Origin: Pleurodeles waltl
Lineage: Eukaryota; Chordata; Amphibia; Caudata; Salamandridae
Assembly (NCBI RefSeq): GCF_031143425.1
Contig: NC_090451.1
Coordinates: forward strand, 347,208,339-347,272,338
Length of the DNA: 64,000 bases
Direction: 5' to 3'
In this document: one piece after another, positions 12,112-22,148 of the stretch
Layout of the letters: every line of letters starts with the position of its first letter
Numbering within the stretch: the stretch's first letter is position 1
The notes under the pieces: generated by a model
Told to the model about the DNA's origin: nothing
The model's input: the letters and a program-made list of their open reading frames with translations, nothing else
The model's database searches: none
Program-made: the position numbers and the translations under genes

Positions 12112-12342
12112 GTCCCATTTGCCAGCATTTTGAGTTTTGACAGCCGCATTAATATGGCGTGTACGTCATCTGTTTTCAACAAGGGTGTCAAAAGTCGTGG
12201 TTCCTTCTGATGTCTTCATGTCTCAAAAGTCATATCTGGTAAGACCTGAAAACTGAAGCCCTTTCAATACTTAAAAGACAACAATTAATCACTTATTAGA
12301 AACCCTTTCCTTGTATTTTGAAATCCGAAGAGTTCACTAATA
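12112..12342 (-). other. Degenerate L1 DNA next to the LTR
   Basis: Probably the 3' part of L1 ORF1, interrupted by stops. I could not match a specific motif. Confidence 0.3.
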
Positions 12343-14600
12343 CTACCAAAGGGTGTGTATTCTTTGAGTATTTTGTGAATGAAACACCATCATAGTAGTA
12401 AGGACCAAGTTGAATTGTTGATGGATATGGATCCTAATTAAGCTCTCTCTGACTTCTGTTGTTGAAGATGCCAACTCTTTTCTTTTGGATATCCCTATGA
12501 ATTTCAAATTCAGTTTCCTTAGTTGATTCTCCTGATCCTCCAACTATGATTTATTTAGCCTAATCTCTTTTGTCTGGGAGGTATTTTCAGAATTGAACTC
12601 ACCCTTAATATCTTCAAGAACTCATGTGTTTTTACTTACTCCAACTGACTGAATAAGTGTTTATTTTCTTCTCCATTTCCAGTATTTTACCACTCAGGAA
12701 AGATGTGAAAAAGCTTTGGATCTATTTCATCTCCTATATCTCCCCCAGGATGGTGGCTAACAATGCCTCAGTTTTAATACTGGAGGACTGGACTTCTGTA
12801 TTAGTGAAAGCCAATGTTTCAGCTGGGTCGACTAGGTCTGCTTGCCCTCCCCACTGCCCTTATTCAGACCAGAAACTGAGGTAGGTGCTTCAGGTGCTTG
12901 CGGTAATCAATGTAGTATAACCACTTGTGATGATTAAAGCGCAGATTGAAAGACTGCAGTCAATCAATCAATCAATCAATTGTGTCATATTTACATAATG
13001 TAGCTAATCACCCCGGGGGATATCCAGGTGCTGTGCTGCAGTTATCAGTGGAAGAGCCAGGTCTTGAGTCCTTTCCTGAAGTGGTTCAGCGAGCGTGCAG
13101 TGCAAAGGTAGACAGACAGGGAGAGGGTATTCCAGGCTTTGGCAGCAAAGTGGGAAAAGAAGCACCCTCCGAAGTGGCTGTGGTGGATGTGTGGTGTCTG
13201 AGCGAGGTGGTCGTTCCGGTAGTCAGGTCCTTGGTTGTGGAGGCCTTTGTAGGTGTGGGTGAGGAGCTTGAAATGGCATCTTTTCTGGACAGGGTGCCAA
13301 TGGAGGTCTTTTAGATGCTGGGTGATGTGTGTTCTCTTGGGCAGGTTGAGGATCAGTCTGAATGCTGCGTTCTGGGTTGCAGTGACTGATTTGCTAGGCT
13401 TGCATACTGATGTCCTGTCTGGGCTGGGTTTTTTCAAACCTAGTGCCGCCTCTCAGCTCCTGATCTAATGATTCTGAGATGAGAGATGCTCCAATGTTAT
13501 CATTCCCCCTTCACACCCTCATTCTGGCTGAGTCTGTCACCCACTTGTTCAAGGGAGCACTGTCCATGCCTTGTAAACTGGTCTCCTTCTTGAGGCCTAT
13601 TGTCGTACACCTATTATCCTGTTACTAAAGGTAGAATACATCTTAGCTCCTCCATCTTTTGTTTCACTTTGAAAAGTTGGTGATGGAATCAAAGCCTGGT
13701 CAACTGTGGTGTACTAAGTCAAAAACTCCTGCACTCCTTTACCTCCTTGTGCAGACTGCCCTCCCATGCAAAGTCTCCCACCTACGGGGGTGAAACGGCC
13801 TCCAATTCAGCTGGGGACTCTTCTTGCTGCTGTGCACTATTCTTGTCTACTGTTAACTCTCCCATGACCTCCAGCATGCAGGCATCCACAATCTCCTCAC
13901 CTGTGTCGCCAGTGTTTCAGAAACAGATAACTTAGCTCTTTCCAAGGGGGCTTCTTGACTGAATGATCTCCCAGTTTTATTCCTTTGTGGATAACCTGGG
14001 CCTCCTCTTGGAAGTGGGGGGGTGCCTTTTTACTCTTTTGCATTTGCAGCCCTTAAATTCACCTCATGGCTATGTGGTAAGTGGTGGAGTAGAATAATAC
14101 TTGAATAAGAGTCAATTGAGTCCTGGTAAGATGGAAGGAAAGGCAAGCTCTTTGCTGTTTACTGCATGATCTTCTCTAAGCCTTTTCCAAACAAAGGAAT
14201 ATTCCTTACATTCTTCTTCTTTGCTCCTCTTAACTTGCTCTCTCCCCCAGTTTCAGTTTTTTCATGGGCCTTCCAAGCCCCATCAGGGGCTTGAGGTAGT
14301 CAGAAGGGGATGTTATTCTTTCGGCTGCAGGGCTTGTTGCACTAAATCTGGATCCCTCTGCATGACAGATTGAGACTCAGGTCACCTTGCAAATTCCATC
14401 GTTTTTGCCACATTCAGAGGGAGAGCACTGGGGCAGACACTCTCAGCCTGACAAGGGAAGTACTATGCGGGGCTGCACACTGCCTGTTCTCTCCTATATC
14501 AGCTGGTCTCTCTGTCTGCTGTTGCCACAGCGGCCATGTTGGTTGGGGAGTAGCTCTGATGGATGCGACACCCTAGGCAGCGTTGCGTCCCATCCTCCGG
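12343..14600 (-). pseudogene. L1 ORF1 (nucleic-acid-binding coiled-coil protein), decayed
   Basis: The clearest piece is at 12543-12430 on minus: MEDQENQLRKLNLKFIGI. This is the L1 ORF1 signature at the junction of the coiled coil and the RRM-like domain (compare the family pattern LEDLENRxRRNNLRIxGI). Upstream on the same strand are Lys/Glu-rich helical stretches around 12700-12600 (MEKKI) and, further 5', basic stretches such as MKKLKLGERAS near 14250. ORF1 protein coats the LINE RNA. An L2/CR1-type LINE tail (about 12957-13445) interrupts it and many stops are present. The N-terminal limit near 14600 is approximate. Confidence 0.6.
12957..13445 (-). mobile_element. 3' end of an L2/CR1-type LINE with (TCAA)n tail
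   Basis: The minus-strand frame at 13437-13045 encodes the C-terminal end of a non-LTR reverse transcriptase: QNAAFRLILNLPKRTHITQH, then LHWHPVQKRCHFKLLTHTYK, then the closing FRKGLKTWLF. This QNAAAR...LHWLPV...FK pattern marks the L2/CR1/Rex group. At the 3' side lies a perfect tetranucleotide run (TCAA units at 12961-12981), the short tandem tail typical of L2-like elements. It is 5'-truncated at about 13445, the usual fate of LINE copies. The frame is open for about 130 codons, so the copy is younger than the surrounding L1. Confidence 0.82.
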
Positions 14601-14640
14601 CCTGTGATGGTGACTGTATTCATCAATTTGTGGGAGGATG

Positions 14641-15319
14641 AACTCACCTCTCAGACATTTTGATTATCAGTGTTGTAACGTATTACATTGCAACATTTAT
14701 ATAGCACTTACTACCCCATGTGAGGCTCTGAAGCTCTGGGATTGGAGCTGCTAAAACACCTTCAGGGCTGTTAGCATTATTATTATGAAAGCTGACAAAT
14801 GCATTCAATAAACGCTGGTGTTGTGGTTGGACATAAAATGTAAAATGAAATGGAAAAAGGCAAGAAACTTAAAGTATCCTCGCAGTCTACTTAAATCACC
14901 AAATAGCAGAGCAAAAAATGCTCTCCTGCAGGTGAACTGAGCCTCTGAGAAAACACACAGAACTTGGATTTTTTTCTGCAATAAATGTTCAGATTGTAAA
15001 TGTGTATAAATTAGGCCTGTTCCCATAGTTAAGAAATTGTTTGTTCATCGGATAAAGAATTTTTATATGAATAGCCATAAATCTAAGAGTCATACTACTA
15101 TTTAGTAGAAACCTGGCAAAGGCCTCGGATTTTGCTGCCTTGAACTACAGGAGTGGAAAATGCCTTTGGGCAGGGAAGGGATGGGTTTCCTTGTTTAACC
15201 TGCAATGCATTTGCTTAATAAGATAGATCACAGTACATGTATGGGAGTTTGCTCCGCAAGAGCTTTGTCAGGCTAGTAAACTGTCTTCTGATCATTTGGA
15301 AAGGCCTTGAAGAACACAC
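14641..15319. other. Unassigned stretch with a short repeat
   Basis: Around 14685-14760 lies a segment (GCAACATTTATATAGCACTTA) that looks like a dispersed repeat. The rest is AT-rich with no supported coding frame. Confidence 0.3.
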
Positions 15320-15322
15320 ATA

Positions 15323-15512
15323 GGGGGTTATTCTAACTTTGGAGGAGTGTTAATCCGTCCCAAAAGTGACGGTAAAGTGACGGATATACCACCAGCCGTA
15401 TTACGAGTTCCATAGGATATAATGGACTCGTAATACGGCTGGTGGTAAATCCGTCACTTTTCCGTCACTTTTGGGACGGATTAACACCTCCTCCAAAGTT
15501 AGAATAACCCCC
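15323..15512. mobile_element. Fold-back MITE, nearly perfect palindrome
   Basis: A 190-bp element whose halves are almost exact reverse complements: GGGGGTTATTCTAACTTTGG at the left mirrors the right end. The centre is a short loop near 15410-15425 (CATAGGATATAATGG). It is flanked by ATA at 15320-15322 and 15513-15515, a 3-bp duplication as made by Harbinger transposases. No coding content. Confidence 0.85.
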
Positions 15513-15515
15513 ATA

Positions 15516-16124
15516 GTGTTTGTCTTTTCCCGACAATTCCTTAAAACTTCAACAGAAAGGTGTGATAGACATTGAAAGGCAAATGCATTAATCTATAACT
15601 TAATCTGCCACCTTTCTATGGTTTAATATTTTCTTTTTTTTGTAAATGTATTTTTAATGAACGGAAGACAGGAAAGCATCAATTTAACAGGATTTTATAC
15701 ATGTATTTCCTGAAATGAAATGCAGTGGCTGATTCATAAAAGTTTGCTTTCTTTTTCCCCAATGAGCATTCATGCAATCCACTATAAATACTTTGTGCAT
15801 GAGTGAAATTGTACAACAAAAATAATGACACAATTACTCATACAACTTAACACTAGTTTAGAGAAGAGCAATAAAAGGGGATCAGCCACAAACTGCAGAA
15901 TCTCTGTTTTCAGTTCAAGCCCTATTTGTACTGACCATTGAAATGAGAAATATCGACCAACATATTTATTGACTCAAAAATATCAGCCACAAACATATTG
16001 TCAACATAAACATACATTCACTACTCGTAACTCCACATCTACTTACCTTGCCCTTATGATGGAAACAGATGTTGTGGAGTCATGTACAAGTCAATATAAA
16101 AACTTTAATAACATGGTATAACAC
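15516..16124. other. AT-rich unassigned DNA
   Basis: No open frame of note and no recognised repeat in this stretch. It may be intron of the gene that owns the putative exon at 16125-16284. Confidence 0.3.
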
Positions 16125-16284
16125 CTTTGTGGATCCATTAGAAGGAAATGTCTTGATGTTGGAGTAGTCTCCACCTCCACCATGAGGTCTGTCATGCCGA
16201 AGTGGCAATATTATATGAAATGGTGGATGATCAGCTGTGAAATCTAGATCAACTGGTCCACCACCCAATCCACAAACGTTAGGT
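16125..16284 (-). CDS. Candidate orphan exon of an unidentified host gene
   Basis: On minus, a pyrimidine-rich tract ending in CTTTACAG is followed by 160 open bases that end at ACAAAG|GTGTTA, a usable donor. After one leading base the exon encodes 53 residues: it opens PNVCGLGGGPVDLDFTADHP and closes with GGGGDYSNIKTFPSNGSTK. The composition (balanced, not low-complexity, no stop) differs from the surrounding AT-rich DNA. I do not recognise the family and it matches no transposon protein I know. The open frame continues in both directions, so a random open frame cannot be excluded. Introns in giant amphibian genomes often exceed this window, so a lone exon is plausible. Confidence 0.35.
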
Positions 16285-18186
16285 CTGTAAAGTAAGACCA
16301 TGAAAAATATGATATACTTTCATCAAAAGTGTGTATTGCCTCTAATATTCTGGAAAGGTCTCCAACTATGTTATGAAGGCTAGGCAATCTTTTGTAACAG
16401 TTCAGATTGTTAGGCTACAGGTGAAAGTGACCACAATCTGTATGTGAGCCTGAACTTTCAGAAGCAAGGACAATCTCTGATACAAAACATAGATGTGTTT
16501 ATGTGAGGAATACTGGCTCACATTTGGAAGCGTGGCTAAAGTAGCAAGTCTTTCCTCAGAGAAATGCATAGGTAATATGCCACAAAACAAACACAATATT
16601 ATACTTAATGAATATAAATTTAAGATTGCTAAAACAAGTAAAGTACAAACATGTAATGATTATAGTGCCTCAACTATGAAGTCAATCAAATGTAAGGAGC
16701 AAAGGCTGCACCAAAAACAATAAGTGTTCCAAATAAAAATATGGCAAACTGAAAAAATATAGTCTACCTAGTGCTCCTGGCTAAGACTGAGGCCCTTTTT
16801 GTTTTTGATTCTTAGTGAAGCACGGCTTGATAAAAGTCAGGGGTTTGATACGATTACCTTCGGAAAAACTAATGTCTTTGGAAGTGAAATATCTTCAGTG
16901 AAGAACGCCTGGAACAAGGATCCAAGAGAGCTTCACATAGTTGTACATGGGAAGGTTGAACATGAAGTGTTCAACTTCTAGCCAAAAAGATATGATTAGG
17001 AACAAATGGTACGATGAAACCACTGAGGATATTTTCTTTTTTGATTAAGACTTGACACCTTGTTCTGGTCAATCTAACATTTCCAAAAGGTCAGTAACTC
17101 AGGGCTAGTTTCTCAGACACCAATAAAGGGTGCAAAATTACAGGATGGTTACTCACAACTCTAGTTTAGGTCTTCAGCAAAAAGTACACTTCCAGCTGGT
17201 CCCTGTGATTTTTCTGGAGCAGCACTATATTTCCTTGTCCGCACTGTCTCTTACACTCCCCAAATACAGAGGAGGAGAATTTTTAAAGGAACAGTTGTGA
17301 ATGGTCCCAGCAGACCACTGCTGTCTCTGTTTCAGGGCCTTCTTCTCTTTTAAGCTAAAAGATAAACGTTCCATAATGAATGGTAGGATCCACTGGCAGA
17401 CCGTGGACCCTGATTACCTGGGAGGTCAAAAAGGGACAAATCTTACTAGCCGTTTGAAGTAGCTTTCCATTTCTAGAGGTTCAAGACAAAGGTAGATATA
17501 AACTTTGCCCATTCTGTTTTAGGCAGCCTGATACTGTTCAGTAAATCAAGCACTTCATTCCAAACCACTAGATGTACTAGCCTCTATGTGCCTTTTGGGT
17601 GTTGAAAGTATGAGGAGACATCCTCAGTTTAGCATCCTCCCCAGCTCGAGTACCTGCCAATGACTACATCTCACACAAAACTATGTATTACACATCTTTA
17701 TTCTTCAGTTTGTAAAAGCAAACACAACATTCTAAACCTGCATTCACTTCACAAATGAGTTTTTCAGGATCCAAAAAGGTTCCATCATACATACTCACAA
17801 GACACCACACTCAGCTTGAAAAGAAGTGCGGTCATAAAGGCTTTTCACAAGTGGATATGAATAGGAAGCCTTGGGGATCACTTTCCTTTGTTTCCTAGAC
17901 CTATTATATGCCCTTTTTTGAAGTGTCAACTGTTGGTTCTCTAAGCCAAAGTAGTATTAGGTGAGAATGACAAGACATCAGCCAGGAATGTATGTATAAA
18001 CTTGTTCAATACTACAGCTTAACTTTAGCCATAGTATATTTAGTAAGTCAGACATGGAAACATTTTTTGTAGGTTGATGCTCATTTGTTATGACAGTATA
18101 TTCCTGGAAAAACTTAGCAAAAAAGCACATAACTTGTGCTTTACTTTTTTCAGCCAGCATTGTAGTATCACCGTGTAAAGCATTTG
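16285..18186. other. Unassigned, mostly AT-rich DNA
   Basis: About 1.9 kb without a recognised repeat boundary. Open frames are short (for example 16799-16981, plus) and show no family resemblance. It could be intron of the same unknown gene as 16125-16284. Confidence 0.3.
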
Positions 18187-19121
18187 GGGCCGTATTTATA
18201 CTCCGTTTGCGCCGAATTTGCGTCGTTTTTTTCGACGCAAATTCGACGCTAAACTAACGCCAACTAACGCCATATTTATACTATGGCGTTAGAGGCGAAT
18301 AGCGCCAAAGTTCCCGGAATGTGCGTCATTTTTTAGCGTGAACCCCTTCCTTGCGTTAATGATATGCAAGGGAGGCGTTCCCGTCTAAAAAATGACTCCC
18401 AGGCCTTTACGTGGTATTTATACTCCCGGGCAAAAGAGACGCCCGGGAGTGGGCGTGGCTAAAAACGGCGCATTTGCGCCGCTTTTTAACGCCTGGGTCA
18501 GGCATGGCGTTAAGGGACAAGTGGGCTCAAAATGAGCCCAGAGTGCCCTCCCCTGCCCCCAGGGACCCCCCCTGCCACCCTTGCCCACCCCAGGAGGACA
18601 CCCAAGGCTGGAGGGACCCACCCCAGGGACATTCAGGTAAGTTCAGGTAAGTTTTTTTTTATTTTTTTTTTAATAATTTTTTTTGGCATAGGGGGGCCTG
18701 ATTTGTGCCCCCCTACATGCCACTATGCCCAATGACCATGCCCAGGGGACAGAAGTCCCCTGGGCATGGCCATTGGGCAAGGGGGCATGACTCCTATCTT
18801 TACAATGATAGGAGTCATGTTGATGGGGGATGGGCGTCGTTAAAAAATGGCGCAAGTCGGGTTAAGACGATTTTTTCGACGTAACCTGACTTGCCCCATT
18901 TTAAGACGCCCATACGCCATTTTCCCCCTACGCCGGCGCTGTCTGGTCTACGTGGTTTTTTCCCACGCAAACCAGGCAGCGCCGGTCTGATTGCGCCGTC
19001 TAACGCCATTCCATAAATACGGCGCCCGCATGGCGCTTCAGAATGGCGTTAGACTGCGCAAAACTTTTTGACGCTAAACTGCGTTAGCGCAGTTTAGCGT
19101 CAAAAAGTATAAATATGGGCC
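18187..19121. mobile_element. Harbinger-like MITE, 935 bp (GTATTTATACT ends)
   Basis: The ends are inverted (GGGCCGTATTTATACT at the left; right end, reversed, GGCCCATATTTATACT). It is flanked by TTG at 18184-18186 and 19122-19124. The interior is rich in AACGCC and GACGC motifs. The right ~110 bp (GCGTTAGCGCAGTTTAGCGT) echo the left subterminal region. It is related in ends and layout to 59162-60011. It is CpG-rich compared with its flanks, which suggests a fairly recent insertion. No transposase. Confidence 0.78.
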
Positions 19122-19124
19122 TTG

Positions 19125-20881
19125 CTTTCTAAAGTATACTGTAGTTGATGGTATAAAAGATTTCCGTCACCCTTGCCCTACTATCAGAAATTTGCACAAC
19201 TGTGCAAAATGTTTGCACTTATATACTGCAGATTCAGATTAAAAAATAATTTTCCTTTGTAAGCAAAGAGTGTGCAACCATGGGCTAGTCAGAAAAGCCC
19301 CAGCTAATACTGAAGTCAAATCCAGATGTGCAGAGCAAAACAAAACCCTGACACTAGTGGAAAGACAGTGAAAATATTGGCTCTTTACTGTCAATTTATT
19401 TCAGTTTTAGGTGTACATCCCAAGTACCCATAGTTATTGATGGAAATTTCACAATCCACCAATAGATTTGAAGGAATTCCTGCTGGGGTTTTCACCATCA
19501 AAATGTCTAATTCTCTTGAGAAGATCTCAGTTTTGTGGAGACATCTGTACCATAATGACAGAGAACTAACAATATTGCAGGATTGTCACCACCAGGCTGG
19601 AGGAGGAGATTTATCCGCTAGACTGAGGATCTCCCATCAAAACTCAAAATCTACCTGTAAGTTTGAATTGGTACTCAGCATCCCCGACAACTGGAGTGAC
19701 AGCTGCTGGCTTCTGAGCAAAATGTTTGGCCCCAGCACCTATTGTTTTACAATGAAGCACTATCTAAAAAGTAAATACATAAAAAACAGAGGTAGTTTGA
19801 ATAAAGGAATATGCACTACAAAATCTCATTTTTATCAAAATCGACACATCAGTAACATCCTACCATCAGATAAATTATTCTTTAGATGTGGAAGAATGTG
19901 AAAATGGTTTTGGACCAAAAACACACATTAATACATTGAAATTGATCCCATTAATTGTAAACCTTGTCTTCCCTTCTGAATGACTGCATTTGGGAGTATT
20001 TTTGAGTGAATATAATGAAGTATATGTGATGAAGGTTTTTTTTTTTTATTTAAAATACTTAATATTTTCTGTGCAAACCAAAAATAATATGCAATTCTCA
20101 AAAACATTAAAATTCACATATATTATGTTTTGAATTGATTATTTAAAAAAGGTAACATTCATAAATTAACCTTTAAATACATTCTAATTTACATTAACAT
20201 TTAACACTTACACAAATTTACCAATAAGAACATTTCTAAACATATATATAAAACTATATGTGTGCATTTAAAACAAAATTCATATCAATTTAGAGATGTA
20301 TTGCTAAAAAAAAATAACAATTTGAAAATAAAATGTATAAATCCAAAACAGTTTGATTTATTCATTAACATGATGATGTAAGATATCTAATGTAGAAACA
20401 TTTCGAAATAGTTCACAATTGTGATACACACTTAAAAATTATTTAACCTTTTAAAGTAGAAAAATAACTTTAGCAACATACAATTGACATCTGTTAATTT
20501 AATATATTAATTATGATTCTACAAACATTTGACAAGTATGCATTTCTGGAGGTTTACATCTACTATTCTAGCTTCAGTCCCACAAGCACTGTGGAAAGAA
20601 GCCTTATTTTGGAGGTTAATATTTATTATTCGCTTTTTACCATTAGAGGGTGATATTTATTATTCTAACAAAAATGAGTAAATGAATGGGATCAAATGTC
20701 TTATTCTAGCCCCAATCTTACACATATTGGGGTCTTTAGTTACTAAGAAAAGGGTCACTTGATTGTTAAGAGGGTGCATTCATTTTTCATGGTTTAAACA
20801 CACCTTTTGTCCTTAGATTTCAGGAGTTTTGTGGCACTTTTGTGCAGGCATGGGTGTCGGTGTCATTAGTTTCCAGACTTT
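19125..20881. other. AT-rich unassigned DNA with one 154-codon open frame
   Basis: At 19437-19901 (plus) there is a 154-codon frame that I cannot match to any family. An acceptor-like CAGTTTTAG precedes it at about 19410 and a donor-like CTGTAAGTT lies near 19654, but every frame is closed soon after the acceptor. From 19900 to 20560 the DNA is very AT-rich. Confidence 0.25.
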
Positions 20882-21170
20882 GGCCCTCATTATGAGTTTG
20901 GCGGTCCGAGGACCGCCACAGTGGAGGTGATGATCACACCGCCACAGGCCCAGAGGAGAAGATCCCCATATTATGAGCATGGTGATGTTCCCAACGGGAC
21001 ACAGCCAATAGACCACCAGTACCATCAATGTGGACAGACCTCTGCAGCCGGCAGCAGGCACCTACAGTCCACTGGGGACCATGTTACCGCTGAGCATATT
21101 ATGAGGTTACACACTGCCAGAACATCTAGCACAGTCGGACCGCCACTAAAACCCTGGAGGAAACGCCCAG

Positions 21171-21178
21171 TATAAAGA
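21171..21178 (+). promoter_or_regulatory. TATA box before transposase exon 1 (copy B)
   Basis: TATAAAGA lies 50 bases before the ATG at 21221, a sensible core-promoter distance for a short 5' leader. Confidence 0.5.
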
Positions 21179-21220
21179 GAGACACTCAACTTCAGGAACA
21201 CAGGCACGTCCCGAGCTGCC

Positions 21221-21303
21221 ATGTAACCTGAACTTGAAGTCTTTCAACAGCTCCTGATCACCCTACGAATCCAGAACCAGCGACAGCGATGAAGACAACA
21301 ACC
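21221..21303 (+). pseudogene. Harbinger transposase exon 1 (copy B)
   Basis: Short first exon encoding M-stop-PELEVFQQLLITLRIQNQRQR-stop-RQQ plus two bases (CC). Joined to the acceptor at 25998 it reads ...RQQ-P-YHVMRR, in phase with the body of the transposase, which supports the splice. Copy C has a clear homologue at 57826-57747 (MEPELQVL...DQQRCRRR). Codon 2 is TAA where copy C has GAG, and an internal CGA-type codon is TGA. The donor reads ATAAGT instead of GTAAGT. The segment would be a small helical, then basic, N-terminal tail of the transposase. Confidence 0.62.
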
Positions 21304-22148
21304 ATAAGTACACCCACCTAGCACACACTGGAGGGAAAGGCATTAGTACACACCCACATACAACTGACACATCTGGGATGGCGAGTGATTGCCACACAGG
21401 CAAACTAGCACCCGTACCAACACACATACGCACACCAACATAAACACACGCACATACAACAACCACACAATGCCACACAACACCATCACAACACATCACA
21501 CCAAGTAGAAAGCACAAAGAAACCACACAACACATGCTGCAACACAATCACATCACATTCACAAAACACACACATACGAAATCGCACAAATACAACACAT
21601 TCATCACGAAGGAAAGGCAGGACAAGCATGTCTCAATTGAGAACAGTTGGTTGGCCCATATCTATTAGTATGACAGATAATGCCAAGGCACTCTAAGTCT
21701 GTCAATACCTATTGCACATGCAAAACTGCAAGTCTTAGTTTACATCATATGTTCACACAGCAAGGAATATGGACATATGGCGGCTGGGACTTTCTGTACT
21801 ACTAGGATATGCCTGGAGAATATGACAATTCACATGGATTCCTTAATTTGTCACATCAGTTAGGTGCCTGGGACATCATCTGAACTAGTAGCACTCCATT
21901 TCAGTAAGGCCTAGTCCACACACTGACATCTAAATGAGCAGCACTTGCTGTACCATCAGCCCTCATCTTAGAGCTATTAGCACTATCCTATTGTTGTGTC
22001 ACAACACATACTCCAGTCCCATTGAGGCACTTCTCATGCAGGACATGTTAAGCCAGACCCACATACAATCAATGGATGCTACTGTACCATGCCAATGCAA
22101 ACACTGTTGCAGTAGGGGACTTAAATAGATGGAATAGCATTGACAGCT

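Larger units (their letters stand above)
4690..14640 (-). mobile_element. L1-type LINE, minus strand, with nested insertions
   Basis: One non-LTR retrotransposon read from about 14640 down to 4690. In order it shows ORF1 pieces (14600-12343), then ORF2 endonuclease (8850-8408), a central part (8068-7880), reverse transcriptase motifs (6390-6030) and a C-terminal Cys/His-like region (MIWSCQKLRKFW at about 4770). Order and orientation fit a single element. Three later insertions explain the gaps: an L2/CR1-type LINE tail (about 12957-13445), an LTR (9357-12111) and a hAT-like element (6395-7235). Many stops and frameshifts show that it is old. That the two blocks are one insertion is an inference from collinearity; two abutting L1 copies would look similar. 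Confidence 0.72.

Noticed and set aside
19437..19901. 154-codon plus-strand frame as a gene
   Set aside because: No family resemblance, stops right after the nearby acceptor in every frame, AT-rich surroundings; kept only as a note.
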